A stretch of DNA of 64,000 bases from NCBI GenBank assembly GCA_008921705.1, contig VFFE01007215.1, positions 5,467,513 to 5,531,512 of the forward strand, read 5' to 3'. This document shows, one piece after another, positions 12,071 to 46,416 of this stretch. The position numbers and the translations under genes were made by a program. How positions within the stretch are numbered: the first letter of the stretch is position 1; each line of letters opens with the position of its first letter. The notes below the pieces were generated by a model. That model ran no database searches. It had not been told where the DNA came from and saw only the letters and a list, made by a program, of their open reading frames with translations. This DNA comes from Burhinus oedicnemus. Lineage: Eukaryota > Chordata > Aves > Charadriiformes > Burhinidae.

Positions 12071-15000
12071 AATGTAAACAGAAATTGTTTAGCTGTTCTG
12101 CAGTAACTGTCCTTACGGAGCTTCCGCATTTCATTTGGAAACTATGAACTTTTTTCCCCAGTTCTGTTGATGTAATCTACGCATATTTCAACATCACTGT
12201 CTACAGTATACATCATAACTGAATGGGATTGAGTCTGTCCACATGCAAAGCCCTGGAAACTCTCCCTTATAGTCAAGTGCCATGAATGACCCAATTTCTT
12301 ACTCTCTAAACTTTTAGTAGTAGTAAGCACAAACCTAAGTAAAACACCAAGGCTGGCCACACAACCTAAACTCAAAGTCCATGATTGCTTAATCATACAA
12401 CACATTAATGATATTTCGTAACACAGTGTAATGTGTAATCTTATATAGTTTATTTACTGTCATGCAGTTTTATTGTACAACTGCTAAATTTTTTATATCA
12501 GAAGCCTTTGCAACAAGCAAAGTTGAGTCAGCTTGAGAACTTCTAATAAGTTAAAATGTAGAAATTATTTGCAAAAAAGGAGGTAAGTGCAAAACTCATA
12601 TTCACTACTCACTAATCATACCCCTTATAAAAGTTGGTAGTTCACATTATGGCTTTTTGATGATTGTCTTAAAATAAAACCAAGGTTGCCTGTTTTCTGC
12701 CAATATGTGTGTTTGACCAAATTGATCTATACAATCTGACTTTGCTTTGTATTGCAGAAGTTTGCTGAACGGTTATGCTTATAATATTTTACGTAACTAC
12801 ATGTATTCAAATCTTCCTAAGAGAGACTGTCATTTGAAGGTGCAGAGGGTCTTCTGTTTCTTCTCACACTGTTATTAAACTCACATTCTGCATTTCCAGA
12901 AAGATGCACTTGCACATACTCATAGGCCACAAAAGGAGATATTTACTGAGCTGCCCAGGGACATGTGAGGGTAAGGTCAAGGCAGACAGTAATTCCCTAC
13001 TGCAAGAATTTAAGGCACGTAACTATTTTAAGTAAATGTCACATGCTCGGGTTCACCATGAAGATCAATTTGCAGTAACTTTCTCTTGTTTCGTCAGCCT
13101 GACTTCCAACTTATGTTAGGCAGAACAGTTGCAATATTGCATTTCCTCTGTTATTAAACAGAACTGAGCTCAGGGGTTGCAAGCCCAAGGAACACCTTAA
13201 AATAGTAGTTTTGGAATATGCCATTTCCTGCATAAAAGGGAGTTCTGTGTTGTGAGAGCAAACAGGAATTGTGCTGTGATGAAGCAATGAGAAAACAGCT
13301 TTCTGCTTGTGTCTCTTCCTCCCCCCGCCCCGCCAAATTCTGTATGCTACCCCAGGTTCTTTGTGTCTGCCTATCAAAGCCCTGAATCCTGATACATATA
13401 CTTTTGCCTCCTGAACAATATCTCTGTCGCATAGCTTCCACAGGATACGGACAGGGTAGTAACTTAGTGGTTTACCAGTCCTATTTTGCCTGCCCAAGTT
13501 TCCATCCCTTTCCCCCACATACACTTCACAGAGATTCCTGTATGGATTGGAAACAGATTGGATTTAAGAGCCCATAAGCTTTGCAGATTTGGAATCGTAC
13601 CTAAGTTACAGACCTGTGAGGTCCTGCTTTACGTAATAGCTTCAGGTCCAATTTCATGGGCAGCTTAAGCTACCACCAGCTGGCACTGCTGCTGAGAGAA
13701 GTATCCAGCCACTTTGCCTGTCCTTGATTGACCCTGTCTATTGTGCCAGTAGAAGTTTCTGGCAGTGTTTCACTCAAAGAAGCCATGCTTCTGACTAAAC
13801 CCTCCCGCCAATTCTTCCAAAAAAACCTTTTTATTTGTATTCATTTTTTTCCCCACGGCCCAACTCTATAAAGAATTGCACAATGAGCTGACATTATGCA
13901 AAAAGCCACAAACCTGGTCTACACTCCCAGTCCTTCGACTACCCCAGGTTTGTGCTTAGCTTCATGTGCCAGGGACAGTTTACTGACATTTATGTGTCTA
14001 TTAAAGATAAGGGCAAAAATTCTTAACTCAAAGAGAGGAATTATTTAACAACAACAGCTATGTTTCACCTCCATGGAAACTTAATTAAAGTTTCTCACAC
14101 AATACGAGCAAGAAAAAAATAGCATGAAATAAAATCTCTTCCAGTTCCATTTTTACTTCAGATGTCAAGAAGTAGTAAGGTAGAAAGGATCCTTTTTCTC
14201 GCTTTGGAAGATAAACTTTCTGGAGGGGTGTGAATGAGGGTTGCTTTGTGTTTTGCAGCACAGTAGATATGTGTGTAACCTGAACACAAACCACCCCCGC
14301 TTTGTCTGTCACTGCTGCTAAGGACAGGCTGACAAACACAAATGAAAGAGGGGATGGAGCAGCCATACAGTGCTCCTACAGTACTGTGGGCTCCCCTGCG
14401 GGAGTCTGAAGATCCTTTTTTAGATTTTATCTCAAGAGGAATGATGCTTCAGGCCCACAGGAAGCCTGTGTCACAGCTGGCACAGCACCCCAGGGTGGAC
14501 AGGGTGAAGGGTAGCTGGGTAAGGACTGCACCAGCCCCATGGAGAAGCAGAAGACACAACCTTCCTTGACCAGCCACCCTCCCCCAGCCCGGGAGAAGCT
14601 GAGGGTGGTGTCCAGGTGGCTTAGCACTGATCGCGTTCTTCCTTAGCAGTTAAATCAATACAACCTGTATTGTTCTGGAAGTGGGACAGGGTACAAACAG
14701 AGCAGCTGGATTTCAGAACTGGCTGTAAGTGAGTATGCACTCAGGTTTCAACATTTTTGGATTTACAGGCCCACCAAAATCATATGAATGTGTAAAAAGT
14801 CTAAGCCTTTGCCCAGTAGGTTTACAGCCAAACACTTTAATTCTTGCTATGCCACAAACACATGGTTCACTGGTGCTATATGAAATATAAGAACATTCTC
14901 TTGATTTTATATTGTAGCTCCTGATTAATCCACTTTAGTGTGAAATAGTAAATCTGCCCTTAATTCCTAGCTGCATCGTTTGCAGATGATGTAACTAGCA

Positions 15001-17427
15001 ACTTAATCATCACCCATATTTGTAGACCAACCTTCCCAGCCTAAATGTGCGACTGTGACTTTTTGAGATATTTCAATGGCAAGTATTATTCAAAACTCAT
15101 TTATAAATAGGAATACAATGGTTTTACTTTTCCTTTACTCAGCATATCTTTGGCTGCCAAAGGAACATACTAAACTAGCTGCCCTATTCAGTCATCTATA
15201 GCAACACAGCTGAACATATTATGTACAAAATAGCCTACTTTCAAACAGGGACATGCTTGCCACACCTAAGATTGACTCTGTCTCTCTGCCCACTTAAAAG
15301 GGTCCTTAAAATTCTTAAATGTTTTTAAAATAGTATAAACCTCATAATTAGATTTAAGCCAAACCTTTCTCATGATGGTGGCATTACAAAAATAGCATTT
15401 AGAAAAAAAAATTATTTTTGGTTATGCAGCATGGTTCTTTCTGCTGTATCAGAAACATCTTGTATCTCTTTGGTGTTAAATATTAATTCGGGCCACTCTT
15501 CCTGTCAAAGTTAGTAAACGCAAATCTCTTTTCCAATAGCAGATATCAAGCAAGGTGTAAGGGCTGTTATTTCTGTATATCTGAGCCTACCAAGGAAACG
15601 GAAAAAAAAAGCAAAAAACCTCAGAGTTCCCTCAGACATCCATCATCTTGTGCTTCTCAACACTTGATCCTTCAGTTACTCTGAATGCTAGAAGACATCA
15701 ACTTTCTAAGAGGTAATTCCTGACCCACAGAAGCAAGCTAGAACAAGACACAGAACACACCCCCACGGCAAACACAGAATCCAGAAAGTAAGAGCAGCTC
15801 TGATAGAAGCAGCGAAATGTGCAGATGAGGTTAGTAACAAGGATTGGAGGTGGGGGGCTGGGGCAGCGGGCAGGCTAGAATTGAGGCTTTTTTTTTATTT
15901 CTGGCTTTGCTGTTTTTCACCTGCATTGGAGAACATGGGTATTTACATGTTTCTGTTCTTCACCAAGTTCCACACGAAGAACATGCTACAACACAGCCTA
16001 TCTGAAAAACACCATACCCTGATTTGATAAAGTAAGAACCACTCCAATTAGTTTCAATTATCCAAATTGATGAGTGGTTTTGCTAATGGCAAGGACATTA
16101 AGATAATTATAAGGACATTTCTGAAGAGCATGTATATGTGGATTTACATAGTTGAGCTATTATTTTTTTCAGAAATCTCCATTTCCATGCATTCAGCATT
16201 CAACTGTTTTACCTAAAATACAATTTACATTGGATGTAAAATTCTAGTTGCATTTAAGTAGGAATGGGTTCATCACATAGTTCAAGAGACTTTGTTGACA
16301 ATGTAAGTAAGCTGTTTACCTTCTAGTGGGACACGGCCCAGACACACGTTCAAGCTACGGATGTGTAAATACTATGAAGAGTAAGTACTATGTCTCAGTT
16401 CAAGAGTTGAATAGGCCACCAGGTACTACATTGGAAAAAAGTACTACTTTATGGAAATAGATTTTGCAGACTTAAATAACTTCTGTGCATGATGTAATAT
16501 GAAATGTACGAGGAGGCAAATTATATTTAAGCAATAGTTCTTCAATTGCAGCACAGTTATAAAATGTGCTTTTGTTGAGGGAGGCTGTATTTGAAAGGTG
16601 AATTACGAGAAAGCGTGATGAGTTTTTTCTTTCCGTTTGTACTAAAGCGATGCTCTGTGATTACAGTCAGGTCTATGAAGGTACTGGTTGTTTTAGTGAC
16701 GTTGATCATTCTAAACTTTAGCCTGCATGGCGCAGAAGCAGGCTAAGCACCCGACTGCTACGCATCTGCGCGAGCAGCCCCTTGCTGAGGGAAGGTGAGG
16801 CGAGGCGACGCAGGGGGATAAGCGGGTACCCCGCAGGGAGCGGGAAGGCCCCGCCGCCCGCCCGGCTAGGCGCCAAGGGGCCCTTCTAGACCGCCCCCAT
16901 CGCGGAGGGCTCTTACCCGGCCGCGCCGCCAGTCTTTCCACCACAGAGACCCGCGGTTTCCGCGGAGAGGCCGCCCGCCCGCCCCCTCGCAGGCAGGCGG
17001 TCTGTCTGTCTGCCTCTTCCCCCCCCCGGTCACGCGCTCTGCGGGAAGGCGGAGAAAGGACAGAGCCGCCCCCGCCGCCCCGTGGGGCGCTACGGGGAGC
17101 AGCCTGCGCGCACAAGCCCAATTATAGCCGTGCGCGGGGCTCGCGCGCCGCTGGGCCAATCAGGCGAAGGGCCTCTCCCCTCTGCCCCCGTGCGAGCCCG
17201 AGCTGTCCCGTGACTGCGCGCGCGCTCCCCCCCACCCCCCTCCTCTCCTCCCTTACCCACCCTTCGCCAGCGCCGGCCGGCGGCGGTGCCGGCCCGCAGC
17301 GCGTGACGCCGGCCCCCGCGCGGCGATAGGCGGTTGGGCCGTGCCGCGGGGGCGCGGCTCCCCGGCCGGCGGCCGTTAGGCAGCGCGCGGGGGCGGGCGG
17401 GGCAGCCGGCGAGGAGCGGGGCCCGAG

Positions 17428-29015
<11,588 letters not shown>

Positions 29016-29561
29016 AAGGGAAAATTGTAATGACCTCCATTATAAACTTGTTTGTACACTTCATTTGTACAAGAGGTGCCATGCTCCTCCTTTGGGGCAT
29101 CTATTTCCTTTCTGAGCTTTGTGTGCAACTTTATACTGTACAAAACACACCTGTTCAGCCAGATGTATATAGAATGTTCAAGGTGCAATCAAGTGCAACT
29201 TTAAGTGTTACCAGTAACAGACAATTGTCAGCTACTCTAACACAAGATGTCTCAGGCTGCTGATTATTAACTTGCCAAATGATTTGTGTAATCACAGTGT
29301 AAGTTCTGCCTTATCCAAGCTTATGGGTTTTTTTTCAGCATTGTAATGTATTAACTCAAGTTTAAGTTATTAGTAGTGTGAGTGTAACCTAACAGCATCA
29401 ACTCGGCCAACTCTGGCCAAGCAGAGGGAAACTAGTTGAGATTCTGGCTTTGGGGAGCATGGAAGAGTTTGTCAAGCCCTGAGCACCAGGTGCTTTTCAT
29501 CCAAATGAGCAAGGGTAAGTCAGGAGTCTCCAGCTGCTGTTGAATTCTGACCAGCAACTGC

Positions 29562-29567
29562 AATAAA
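29562..29567 (+). promoter_or_regulatory. COQ10B: Poly(A) signal of COQ10B
   Basis: AATAAA lies 547 nt after the COQ10B stop codon, with a T-rich stretch about 35 nt further on. Another AATAAA near 29.8 kb could serve a longer form. The exact cleavage site is not visible. Confidence 0.6.
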
Positions 29568-29599
29568 GAAAAACAACACAGCCTGAACACTCTGTGACT

Positions 29600-31360
29600 T
29601 TTTAGAAGTTAAGCATAAGGGTTACACATAATTTAAGGAGCACTAGAATTTGAGCGCAGCAGTTTAGCTCTGGACACTGATGAATCTGTAGTACATTTGG
29701 GAGGCTGAACTTGCCTACCTGCTGCTCTTTCATGGTTATGCATTGCAGTTAGGTTATGCTGGATACAAACAGGTCCCAGTTCCAACACAATTTTAAGCCA
29801 AGTAAATAAATGTTACCTCTTTGAGAACTAGGGCATGGATGCGCTACGTTCTGTACCACAGTGCTGTCCTCCCTGGAAGGGGGGGAACAAACTGTCCTCG
29901 GCTTACTGCAAACTGAGCACACTCACAGCCAGCTGTCATTAAAAAACATACAATAGAGAGCTACACCTTAGTTCTTATTTCAGTACCATGCTACCATTTA
30001 GTTAGTCCATTATGATAGTACCAGCTGCCATGATTAAATTCATTTTCAGTGGTTCTATTCTTTACATTTTCTCTTTCCAGTCTCTGAAGAAATTTAAGTG
30101 AATAGGTTTGAACTGAGTTTAAATCTTCTCTATATGGTGCCTTGCATTACCACATTCCCTTATTGGAATTAGGTGAAGCTTCAGGTCAGGTGGTGAAGCT
30201 GGTCCCTTCTCCAAAATGTCTGTAATCTACATGGCTACAACAGAATAGTGTATGAAATAACATAGGAAGGTATGTTTCAGGACAAAGATAGGCCTGAAGC
30301 AGTTTCAGATTATTTAGATACTGTTCCAGAAAGAGCAATTGAACTGTCCTTCACACATCCTGTCTGTGAAGGGTAGTTCTTATTAATGGTAGGAAGCTGG
30401 GGAAAGTGACAGCTGGAGTAAGAGGTCAGTTTTAAAGCGCTGAGAAGTTGTAAAGCAATTTTGTTTATTGAGACAATGAGAGATAAAAGTTTGGGGACAC
30501 CATCATTTTGACGTTTGGAAAGCAGAGTCAAAAAGCAGGCAGAAAAGACTTTGCACATCAATGTTATTAGCCATGGCAGGTGGAAGAAGACAGTAGGTGG
30601 CAAACAAAGCTGTCATTTTTTAAGGGCAAAGCAGCATCTAGTGCAGAATAATTCAAACTAAATCCTGGAGCCCATTACCAGAAAGCTGGAAGACTGGAAG
30701 TCTCAAGGCAAGGAGGTAACCACGTACTACACCTGAGCAAGAGAAGTATTTAAAAAACCCACAACCCTTTCTCAGCAAAGACAACTTACCCGTTTTGTAC
30801 CCTCAGGGCACTTTCCCTCCCACAGTACTGTGAAAGATGCACTGTGCCTGTTCCGGCACATGAAACAAGCAGTACAGACAGGGCAAAATAAAGTCAACGC
30901 ACATGCCATATTTTCATAGCATTGTTTAATATTTCAAAGAACTGTACTGTCAGTTCAGCTTAGCTTAGGTATTTCTTACCAAAATTAAAGTCACTTATGT
31001 TTCTGAGAAACATTCTAGACAAAGGAATGTTTCCTGGAGGGACATGCCCGGTCATTTCCAAGCACGAGTGTCAGATTTCTAGTAAATCTTAGAAGTAGGC
31101 GGCTGTAAAAGGTTCTCTATGACTATGGCTTTGTGTGCCGATGAATGAGGTGATACATTTCATAACTTTTGAGCAGTTTGTTTTATTACATAAAGGTCAC
31201 ATAACTGTCTATTTGCCTACTTTGTACACAATTGTCTAGTCTCACGCACAGTGGCTTCCAAGTTCTTCCTCGTACTGGCAAGCACCAGTGAATTCTGAAA
31301 GAGTAGCAAGTGCCTTAAGTTTAAATCGGGACCTTGGTAGATGGATCTTGCACCCAGTTA
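29600..31360. other. Space between convergent COQ10B and HSPD1 3' ends
   Basis: About 1.7 kb of AT-rich sequence between two genes that point towards each other. Alternative TTTATT motifs (AATAAA on the minus strand) near 30.46 and 31.17 kb could extend the HSPD1 3' UTR. The 97-codon minus frame at 30310-30603 is not recognisable. I see no RNA gene or mobile element. Confidence 0.7.
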
Positions 31361-31379
31361 TCAGGAATGTACAAATGTC

Positions 31380-31385
31380 TTTATT
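31380..31385 (-). promoter_or_regulatory. HSPD1: Poly(A) signal of HSPD1
   Basis: TTTATT on the plus strand is AATAAA on the minus strand, about 220 nt after the HSPD1 stop. It is the first canonical signal downstream of the stop codon. Confidence 0.6.
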
Positions 31386-31602
31386 CAAAAAATACAAAAT
31401 AAATTATCTGTAGGCATGGACAATGACTGTAAACAATTACACGTGTTAAATGAAATCCAGTAACTGATGGTTACAGTGATTCTTTTAAACACCAGCCTCA
31501 CTTCAGTCACTATCCACCCTCCTGCACTGACATCTGAAGTTTTTAAAGTCAGAACTGTCAGTCTTAAACAGCACAGCTCATGATGCTTCCCTGTCCCAGG
31601 AA

Positions 31603-41390
<9,788 letters not shown>

Positions 41391-42028
41391 CTGCGGGCAG
41401 CGCGGTGGGAGCAGCAGGCGCCTCCGCCGTCCGGACCGAGAGCTGAGCGGGCAGGTCTGCGCGCAGGAGCGGGAAGGCGCTGGGCACTGACCGCCTCTGC
41501 CCCGCCCCCGGCCAGGCAGCGGCCCATGTGGGGCTCCGCACCGCCCGGCCCGGGAACCAGCATAGCCGCCGCGACCCCGCCCCTGGAGGGAGGAGGGCGG
41601 CCGCGCCCGCCGACAGGCCTCCTGCAGGCCTGGGGCGCCGCCAGCGCTACGCGCATGCGCGGCACCGCTCCGGCATGAACCACTCAGGTTCCGGGGCCCG
41701 CTAATTCCAGAACCTTCTGGAACGCTCATGCTCGCCGAAGGTCAAAGTTGAGCTGACCTCACTTCCGGGCGGGTGGCCGAGCCCGGGAGCCGGCGGGCCC
41801 TGCGCAGGGCGGTTCGCGGTGCCGCCGGCGTGCCAGCCGCCCCCGGGAACGGGACCTGCCCGCGGGGGCGAAAAATATGCAGAGGAATTCAACCCGAGTG
41901 GGGCCGGGGCGGGGCGCCGGGCTCCGCCGCGGGGCGGGGCGCCGGGCGCGCATGCGCATGCGGTGACCTTTCCTCACGTGTGCCTGCGGCGGCCCGGTCA
42001 CTCGGCGGTGGGGAGCGCAGGAGCCGTC
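41391..42028. promoter_or_regulatory. Bidirectional HSPD1/HSPE1 promoter
   Basis: About 640 nt separate the HSPD1 exon 1 donor from the HSPE1 start codon, so both genes are served from one region. It holds a perfect four-unit heat-shock element (41705-41722), two perfect NRF1 palindromes GCGCATGCGC (41651-41660 and 41948-41957), an ETS/GABPA site (41761-41768), nuclear-receptor half-sites AAGGTCA (41738-41744) and TGACCTT (41964-41970), an E-box CACGTG (41975-41980) and GC boxes. The head-to-head arrangement is known in vertebrates. The individual factor assignments are motif-based inference. Confidence 0.85.
41705..41722. promoter_or_regulatory. Heat-shock element (HSF1 site), four perfect units
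   Basis: TTCCAGAACCTTCTGGAA is TTC-nn-GAA-nn-TTC-nn-GAA with no mismatch, able to bind an HSF trimer with one unit to spare. It lies between the HSPD1 and HSPE1 first exons and is symmetric, so it can act in both directions. Confidence 0.92.
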
Positions 42029-45000
42029 ATGGTGAGTTTCCGCGGCCAGCGCCCCGCTGCGCCGCTTCTGCTGCTGGCCTCGGGCCCGGCTCCGGCTACG
42101 CTGGGCGTACGACAGCGGCGTGAGGGCGGGAGGTCCCCGCAGGGCCTGGCGGTGGGCCCGCTAGTCCGCTGCGGGCGGGTCGCTGCCGGGGGCCCACGAG
42201 CAGCCGCGCCGCCGCGCAGGAGTGTTCCCTCGGTCTGCCGGAGGCCGCCAGCGACGGTCGCTGTCGTGCCAGTGGGGCTGGGCTGAGCTGACGGGGAGGG
42301 ATGGAGGCTGAGCGGCGAGCCCTCGCCGGCGGGCGCGGCGGCTCCGCTGGATGTTAGCAGCGAGCGGGGGCGTCCCGGCGGTCGGGGAGCGGCGCAAGGT
42401 CACCCGTCCTTGGGATGGGGACGGTTACAGCGGCAAGCGCGGGGGCTGAGGACCAGGACGCGGCGGGATGTCCGTAGGAGCTGCCTGTGGCTTCCTGGAC
42501 GCTTCAGCTAAGCGTTGTTCCCCGTATGCGGTAACGGGAGTGTCCCGTTAGCAGGGAGTGTGCGGGGCAGGGCTGCGCCCGCCGCGGCGAGGACGGCAGG
42601 TAAAACCGAAACGTTTTATGCTGGATCGCTACGTTTGATAGATTTTTTTTTAATGGAGATCTTACCTGGAAGGGAGAATTGGGTCAGGGCAGAGCTGCTC
42701 CTGTTCTTGCAGCGATACTTTATTCCTAACGGTCCCGCTAATGTGAGGAATTAGGATTTCTTAAAACTGAGTGTAAATTGCCCGCGTTCGTAAGTCTGGC
42801 TTCTTATTTCTGTTAAACACAGACGCTTCTTTAAAAAAAGAGGATCAGCGCTGTTACCGTTACAGAATGAAAATGATCATGGTTGGCAGCCTTTTTCTCT
42901 GCTGTTTTTGATCATTGTGGCAGTAACATTAGTTGGGGGCACACACATCTTTCACGTGCTGTCTTTTTTTCACTCTCTGCCTGTAATTCTGTTTTCTCCC
43001 AATGTTAAAGTGTGTGTGTCTGCATATTGATAAGTGTCAGTAAAGGCCACGTGGAAGCCAGGCCCTTCTTTCTAGTTGTTTCTATGAGTGTGGGCTCTGG
43101 GTACCTGTCTAGTGGAGCGCTATCTCCATGTGACTTGGCAAGTCGCCATATCTTCTTTCCTTCTAAATCAAAGCAAGTTCCTTCTTCCTGACCCCTGCTT
43201 GTTGGGATTCGGTGCTTGCATTTACCCAGTACGTGGGCGTTAGACTGCTGTTTCTGAAATGCAGCTAGTAGCAGTAAGTAGTTGCAAAAAAACCCAAACC
43301 CAACCAACCAAAAAAATACCAAAACCAACAAAAAAACACCCCAACCCTAACTCTGCTTAAGCAGAGGCAGGTATTGAAGTAGTTGAGGTAGAAGTATGCC
43401 TGCCTTCCTATTTTTAGGGGTTTAAACTTAAAAGCTTCCTGTAAAGTTGTAGTCAATTTGTAGAAGTCAATACAAGTAACAGCACTCTCACTCCAGACTT
43501 CGAACTTTGGAGGCTGTGTGTCATTATGTGAAATGCTAAGGACTGCAAGTACCTGAAAAAGACAGATATATGGGGTACTTCGCTAACTTCTGCTTCTTTA
43601 CTGTAGAACATCCCACTACACAAATAAAAATGCACCTATCCTGAGGGGTCCTTAATTATTAAATCTGGTTGTGAACTGAATGAATATATTATGTATAATC
43701 AACAATTATGCTCGCCAGACTATAGTAACAAAGGGTTTGGGATTCAAAGCCTGCAGAGTTTTTCAGCCAGAGGAAGAGGCTGCTCCATCTCCTGGTGGTT
43801 TATTCCCCCATCTGGACTGCATCTTCCTGTGGCTGAACTGTCAGGATTGCCCAGCATTTGCTTGTGTCTTTAGCAATTTCTGATGCAATCAAAGGTGGCG
43901 TATGTTTGCTGCTATTAAAAATGAATGCTCAGCAGTTCTCTTAAACTATTAATTTCTCTCAAAAGATAAATGAGAAATCACTTTTTTTAAAAAAAACCTC
44001 TTAAATTGCAATTTCTTTGTAATTTTTCTCTTGTTACAATGTTGAACTACTTCCACAGGCAGGAAAAGCATTTAGGAAATTTCTGCCCCTCTTTGATCGT
44101 GTTCTGGTTGAACGATGTGCGGCTGAGACAGTAACCAAAGGAGGCATCATGATTCCAGAAAAAGCTCAAGGGAAAGTGCTACAAGCAACAGTAGTAGCAG
44201 TTGGATCGGGAGCCAGAGGAAAGGTAAATAGCCTGAAGTGTTACATTTGGGTAGAATTGGTAATAGTGTGGTGGTAACTGGAATATTATCATAAGGGTTG
44301 GTTGCAGTGTAAATTCAGTGATAACTCACAAAAATGGATGATGATGATGATGACTGAAGTTGGAAGTACAGATTCAAAGAGGAGGAAGTAGAAGTCTCAA
44401 GTTCTCCTGACTGGCCCTGACTGTGAATTCCAGCATTCCTTTCATCATTTGTAAAATGGAAGATACTTGCCTTTTAAAAATCAATACTATTTATTGATAT
44501 TTATAAGCAGCTTTAAATAATAGTGGTGTGGGGTTTGGTGGTTTAGTTTTTTTCTTTTTTGCATTTTGTTTGTGGGTTTGGTTGTTTGTGCGTTTTTTTT
44601 TTAAATTTTAAATACATAAACCGTGTTTTGGGGGATATCTTGTTTTATCACTTCTCAGCAAAAACCTTGAAGGACTAGCAGCCGCATTGGTTAAAATGAT
44701 TACATGCCTGAATTTCTGTGACTTGTGAGCAGGATGGAATCCCAGAATGTGGCATTCGCTGTCTTGTGCTGTGCAAAATATCATTATCCATAAGGATCAG
44801 GCTTACTGGACAAAAGAAAATAAAGAATTAAAAAAAAAAAAAGTGTTAAATAGTTTGTTATTAATTTTGCATGTTGAATACGCATCTGGGATCCTAAAAA
44901 AACCAAACAGTCTTCATGTCACACAAATGACAATGGCTATGGGCTTCAGCATCAGAAGGGTTTTTTCCCCACCAAAGTAGTAGTTAGTAGCAATAGTGGA

Positions 45001-46416
45001 AAACAGGTTAAATTTCAACTTGGGCATGTTGACTCGGACTTCTTTACCACGGGTCCTTCTATACATACCATGCTGTTTTGTGTCAGTGTCTGATTTTCGA
45101 AGCCTTATATTGTGAAATGGTGCTAATATTTGACTAACGTGCTAATATTTAATTTATAACACAAAATTTAGTTAAACCTTATCCAGTCTTTCTTAACAAC
45201 TGGTTTGCCAGCAACAGTGACAAGTTGATCAAAGCAACAAAGATGGGGATGTACTTTTAACTAGCACTTGGAGAAATTAGCCTTGGCTGTAGAACATGGA
45301 AGCATACTTTCTTCCTTTATTTTAGAAGGGGGCTTCGTGGTCTGTCACTTAATTTCTTAGGTTCCTTGGGTGCTTTTTTTTTTTTCCTTTAAGTGGAGTC
45401 CTATTCAGTATGCCAAGTGAAGACCTCACAGTTGTATTTATACTCAAAACTAAATGAAAATTAATTCTATTCAGAAAATCAGTGTTCTGCTGCCTAAATA
45501 TTACAGGACTCCAATGCTTGAGAATGGACTGGTGTGCTTTTCTTCCTAGTAAACTTGTATAGTCTAGTTTTACTATGCAACTAAAATATAGAGTCATTGT
45601 AATTTCCTGAATGTTTTATAGGTGGATGGATCATTGTAGTTTGGAGGAATTCTGACTTGCATCTGTCTATATTGCAGAAAACTAAGGATTTCTTTTTTCT
45701 TTCAGAATGGTGAGATTCAGCCAGTGAGTGTAAAAGTTGGCGAAAAGGTTTTGCTACCAGAATATGGTGGTACTAAGATTGTACTAGAAGATAAGGTAGG
45801 TTTCCCAACTTTGTGACTGTGAATTAAGCTGGTTCCCAAAATGTCATGCTGCCAGTGATAAATGCTGTAGTTACCTCATAGGATTAGCAGCATTCAGGAA
45901 AGCCAGTTGTTGGTATTCCTAGTGGCAGCAGCTGAATCTAGCCAGCTTCTGGTACCTGTAGTACTTGCTACTTCCACTCCTACTTAAAAGGAAGGGACCA
46001 AAGAAACTTCTGGCTTGACCTTTGCTGGGTGGACAAAGTGGCTCCGTATGCCAAGCATATATTGGAGGAAAATCTAAAAGGCTTTGAAATTACTGGGCAT
46101 ATCCTTGCTTTTGACAGGGAAAGCTTGCAGAATTGTCTTCTAACAGTTCTTGCACTTCCTAGTAGTAAAAATAGTAACTTGGTAGCTTTCCCAAAGAGTA
46201 TCTTATGAACAAAAACATATTTTCAAGACGTCAACACGTAGAGCTAGTCTCGGTTAGCGCACTTTTGATTTTGTACTTCATGACTGTGGTAGCCCTGACT
46301 TCAGAACAAGACAGTATTTGCAAAACAACTGATAAGACAGGTACTGATGTTTCTTTTCTTTGCAGGACTACTACTTGTTTAGAGATGGCGACATTCTTGG
46401 GAAATACGTCGACTAA
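42029..46416 (+). CDS. HSPE1: HSPE1, mitochondrial 10 kDa chaperonin (Hsp10/Cpn10)
   Basis: Lid of the mitochondrial Hsp60 chamber; a heptamer caps the HSPD1 ring in the presence of ATP. Four coding exons, all GT-AG: 42029-42031 (ATG only), 44059-44223, 45706-45795 and 46366-46416. They total 309 nt, 102 residues plus TAA, the family length. The N-terminus MAGKAFRKFLPLFDRVLVER also serves as the uncleaved targeting signal. The mobile loop GGIMIPEKAQGK (residues 29-40) carries the IMI tripeptide that docks on HSPD1. The C-terminal half reads QPVSVKVGEKVLLPEYGGTK and ends LFRDGDILGKYVD. The start codon is the last three bases of exon 1. Transcribed divergently from HSPD1 under a shared heat-shock element. 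Confidence 0.99.
42032..44058 (+). other. HSPE1 intron 1 (2.0 kb)
   Basis: It begins in the CpG island and becomes AT-rich after about 42.6 kb. An AC-rich low-complexity tract (AAAACCCAAACCCAACCAAC type) lies at about 43283-43345. No exon or RNA gene is recognisable. Confidence 0.75.

Larger units (their letters stand above)
11001..16700. other. Intergenic DNA between SF3B1 and COQ10B
   Basis: About 5.7 kb of AT-rich sequence between two divergent genes. It contains a decayed CR1 fragment at about 11.53-12.07 kb and a splice-bordered candidate exon at 11068-11137. Open frames of up to 137 codons (for example 13111-13524, minus) resemble no protein that I know and lack splice or composition support. 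I see no RNA gene. Confidence 0.7.
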
